Source: Pelagimonas sp. (GTDB taxonomy: Bacteria; Pseudomonadota; Alphaproteobacteria; Rhodobacterales; Rhodobacteraceae). From it: DNA of 42,890 bases. The stretch spans positions 1 to 42,890 of the forward strand of contig JAOARQ010000008.1 in NCBI GenBank assembly GCA_025210455.1, given 5' to 3'. The position numbers were made by a program, and so were the translations under genes. The notes under the pieces were generated by a model, which worked only from the letters and a program-made list of their open reading frames with translations, did no database searches and was not told the DNA's origin. Positions 42,468 to 42,890 of the stretch are shown one piece after another (position 1 is the first letter of the stretch; every line of letters starts with the position of its first letter).

Positions 42468-42877
42468 TTGGCCGAACCAAAGGCGGCATGAACACCAAAC
42501 TACATGCCATCTGCGACAGCCTGGGGCGACCGATTGATCTGTTCGTCACCGCCGGACAGGTGAGCGACTATATCGGCGCACGGGCGCTGCTCAGCGGCTT
42601 GCCAAACGTCAAATGGCTGCTCGGGGATCGTGGTTATGACGCCGACTGGTTCAGAGAAGCGTTGCAAGACAAAGGGATACGCGCCTGCATCCCCGGCCGA
42701 AAGCAACGCAAGACGCCGGTCAAATACGATAAGCGCCGCTACAAACGGCGAAACCGCATTGAGATCATGTTCGGAAGGCTCAAAGATTGGAGGCGTGTGG
42801 CGACCCGCTATGACCGGTGTCCCAAGGTGTTCCTCTCGGCCATCGCCCTCGCCGCAACCGTCATATATTGGTTATGA
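42446..42877 (+). CDS. IS5-family transposase, orfB (reached by -1 frameshift)
   Basis: The downstream frame opens only at 42446 because a TAA occupies 42443-42445, which pins the shift to the A6 tract. The frame then reads KRGRGRLIGRTKGGMNTKLHAI and continues with the second Asp in LLGDRGYDADW and the Glu of the DDE triad in RRNRIEIMFGRLKDWRRVATRYDR. An internal ATG at 42488 gives the stand-alone 129-residue version. The fused protein would be about 252 residues, the normal size for this group. Confidence 0.88.
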   Translation, partial: KRGRGRLIGRTKGGMNTKLHAICDSLGRPIDLFVTAGQVSDYIGARALLSGLPNVKWLLGDRGYDADWFREALQDKGIRACIPGRKQRKTPVKYDKRRYKRRNRIEIMFGRLKDWRRVATRYDRCPKVFLSAIALAATVIYWL

Positions 42878-42890
42878 ATCCTGACCCTAA

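Larger units (their letters stand above)
42053..42890 (+). mobile_element. IS5-family (IS427-like) insertion sequence, essentially complete
   Basis: About 838 bases bounded by imperfect inverted repeats: TTAGGCTCAGGATGCAT at 42053-42069 and, at the right end, ATGAATCCTGACCCTAA at 42874-42890 (15 of 17 bases match when reversed). The element carries a two-frame transposase. Its right repeat coincides with the last base of the window, as expected if the contig broke at a multi-copy element. Target-site duplication cannot be checked because the right flank is missing. Confidence 0.88.

Overview
The window is a chromosomal segment of an alphaproteobacterium, most probably a marine Rhodobacterales (roseobacter-type) species. 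The evidence is gene order and protein character rather than any 16S sequence: a murG-murC-DUF2484 ... murB-ddl-ftsQ-ftsA-ftsZ cell-wall/division cluster, a ribBA-ribH-nusB operon with a RibBA whose GTP-cyclohydrolase half has lost its metal ligands, a yfgM-bamB-der cluster, a small HemP, an alphaproteobacterial-type flagellin, moderately high GC and many 1-4 base stop/start overlaps.

Layout. 1-12.2 kb (mostly minus strand): the dcw cluster, read right to left as murG, murC, a DUF2484 membrane protein, then murB, ddl, ftsQ, ftsA and the 5' part of ftsZ, which runs off the left edge. Two interruptions stand out: an AraC-type regulator plus a 535-residue protein with an alanine-rich low-complexity block lie between DUF2484 and murB, and an EamA transporter with its own flanking terminator-like hairpins lies between ftsA and ftsZ. 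12.4-16.7 kb (plus): a membrane-anchored pentapeptide-repeat protein, serS, a Nudix hydrolase and a TspO-like membrane protein in overlapping order, then hemP. 16.8-20.4 kb (minus): yfgM-bamB-der, linking outer-membrane protein assembly and ribosome biogenesis as in E. coli. 20.7-25.9 kb (plus): a two-gene RND efflux pump (long-hairpin adaptor plus 1239-residue permease with a non-canonical proton relay). 26.1-32.1 kb (plus): a flagellin with no other flagellar gene beside it, pepN preceded by a hairpin that covers its Shine-Dalgarno sequence, a short-chain dehydrogenase, a small membrane protein and a PlsC-like acyltransferase. 32.1-37.4 kb: a lytic-transglycosylase-like exported protein (minus), gatB, a membrane protein split by an apparent one-base frameshift at the edge of a twenty-unit hexanucleotide repeat, and a RimK-like ATP-grasp protein. 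37.5-39.6 kb (minus): ribBA-ribH-nusB. 39.7-42.9 kb: a two-domain protein joining an animal-type XendoU endoribonuclease domain to a lamin-tail domain, a non-coding stretch, a small exported protein preceded by a 13-codon leader-like ORF, and a complete IS5-family (IS427-like) insertion sequence whose right inverted repeat ends exactly at the window edge.

Most of the window is core metabolism: peptidoglycan precursor synthesis and divisome assembly, outer-membrane biogenesis, aminoacyl-tRNA supply (SerS, GatB), riboflavin synthesis and peptide turnover. The most unusual item is the XendoU-lamin-tail fusion at 39754-41028, in which all three expected catalytic residues (His149, His166, Lys229) can be identified. 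Next are the frameshift at the hexamer repeat (about 35268), the alanine-rich insertion in the dcw cluster and the pepN leader hairpin. All family assignments are made by reading motifs from memory; no database search was run.
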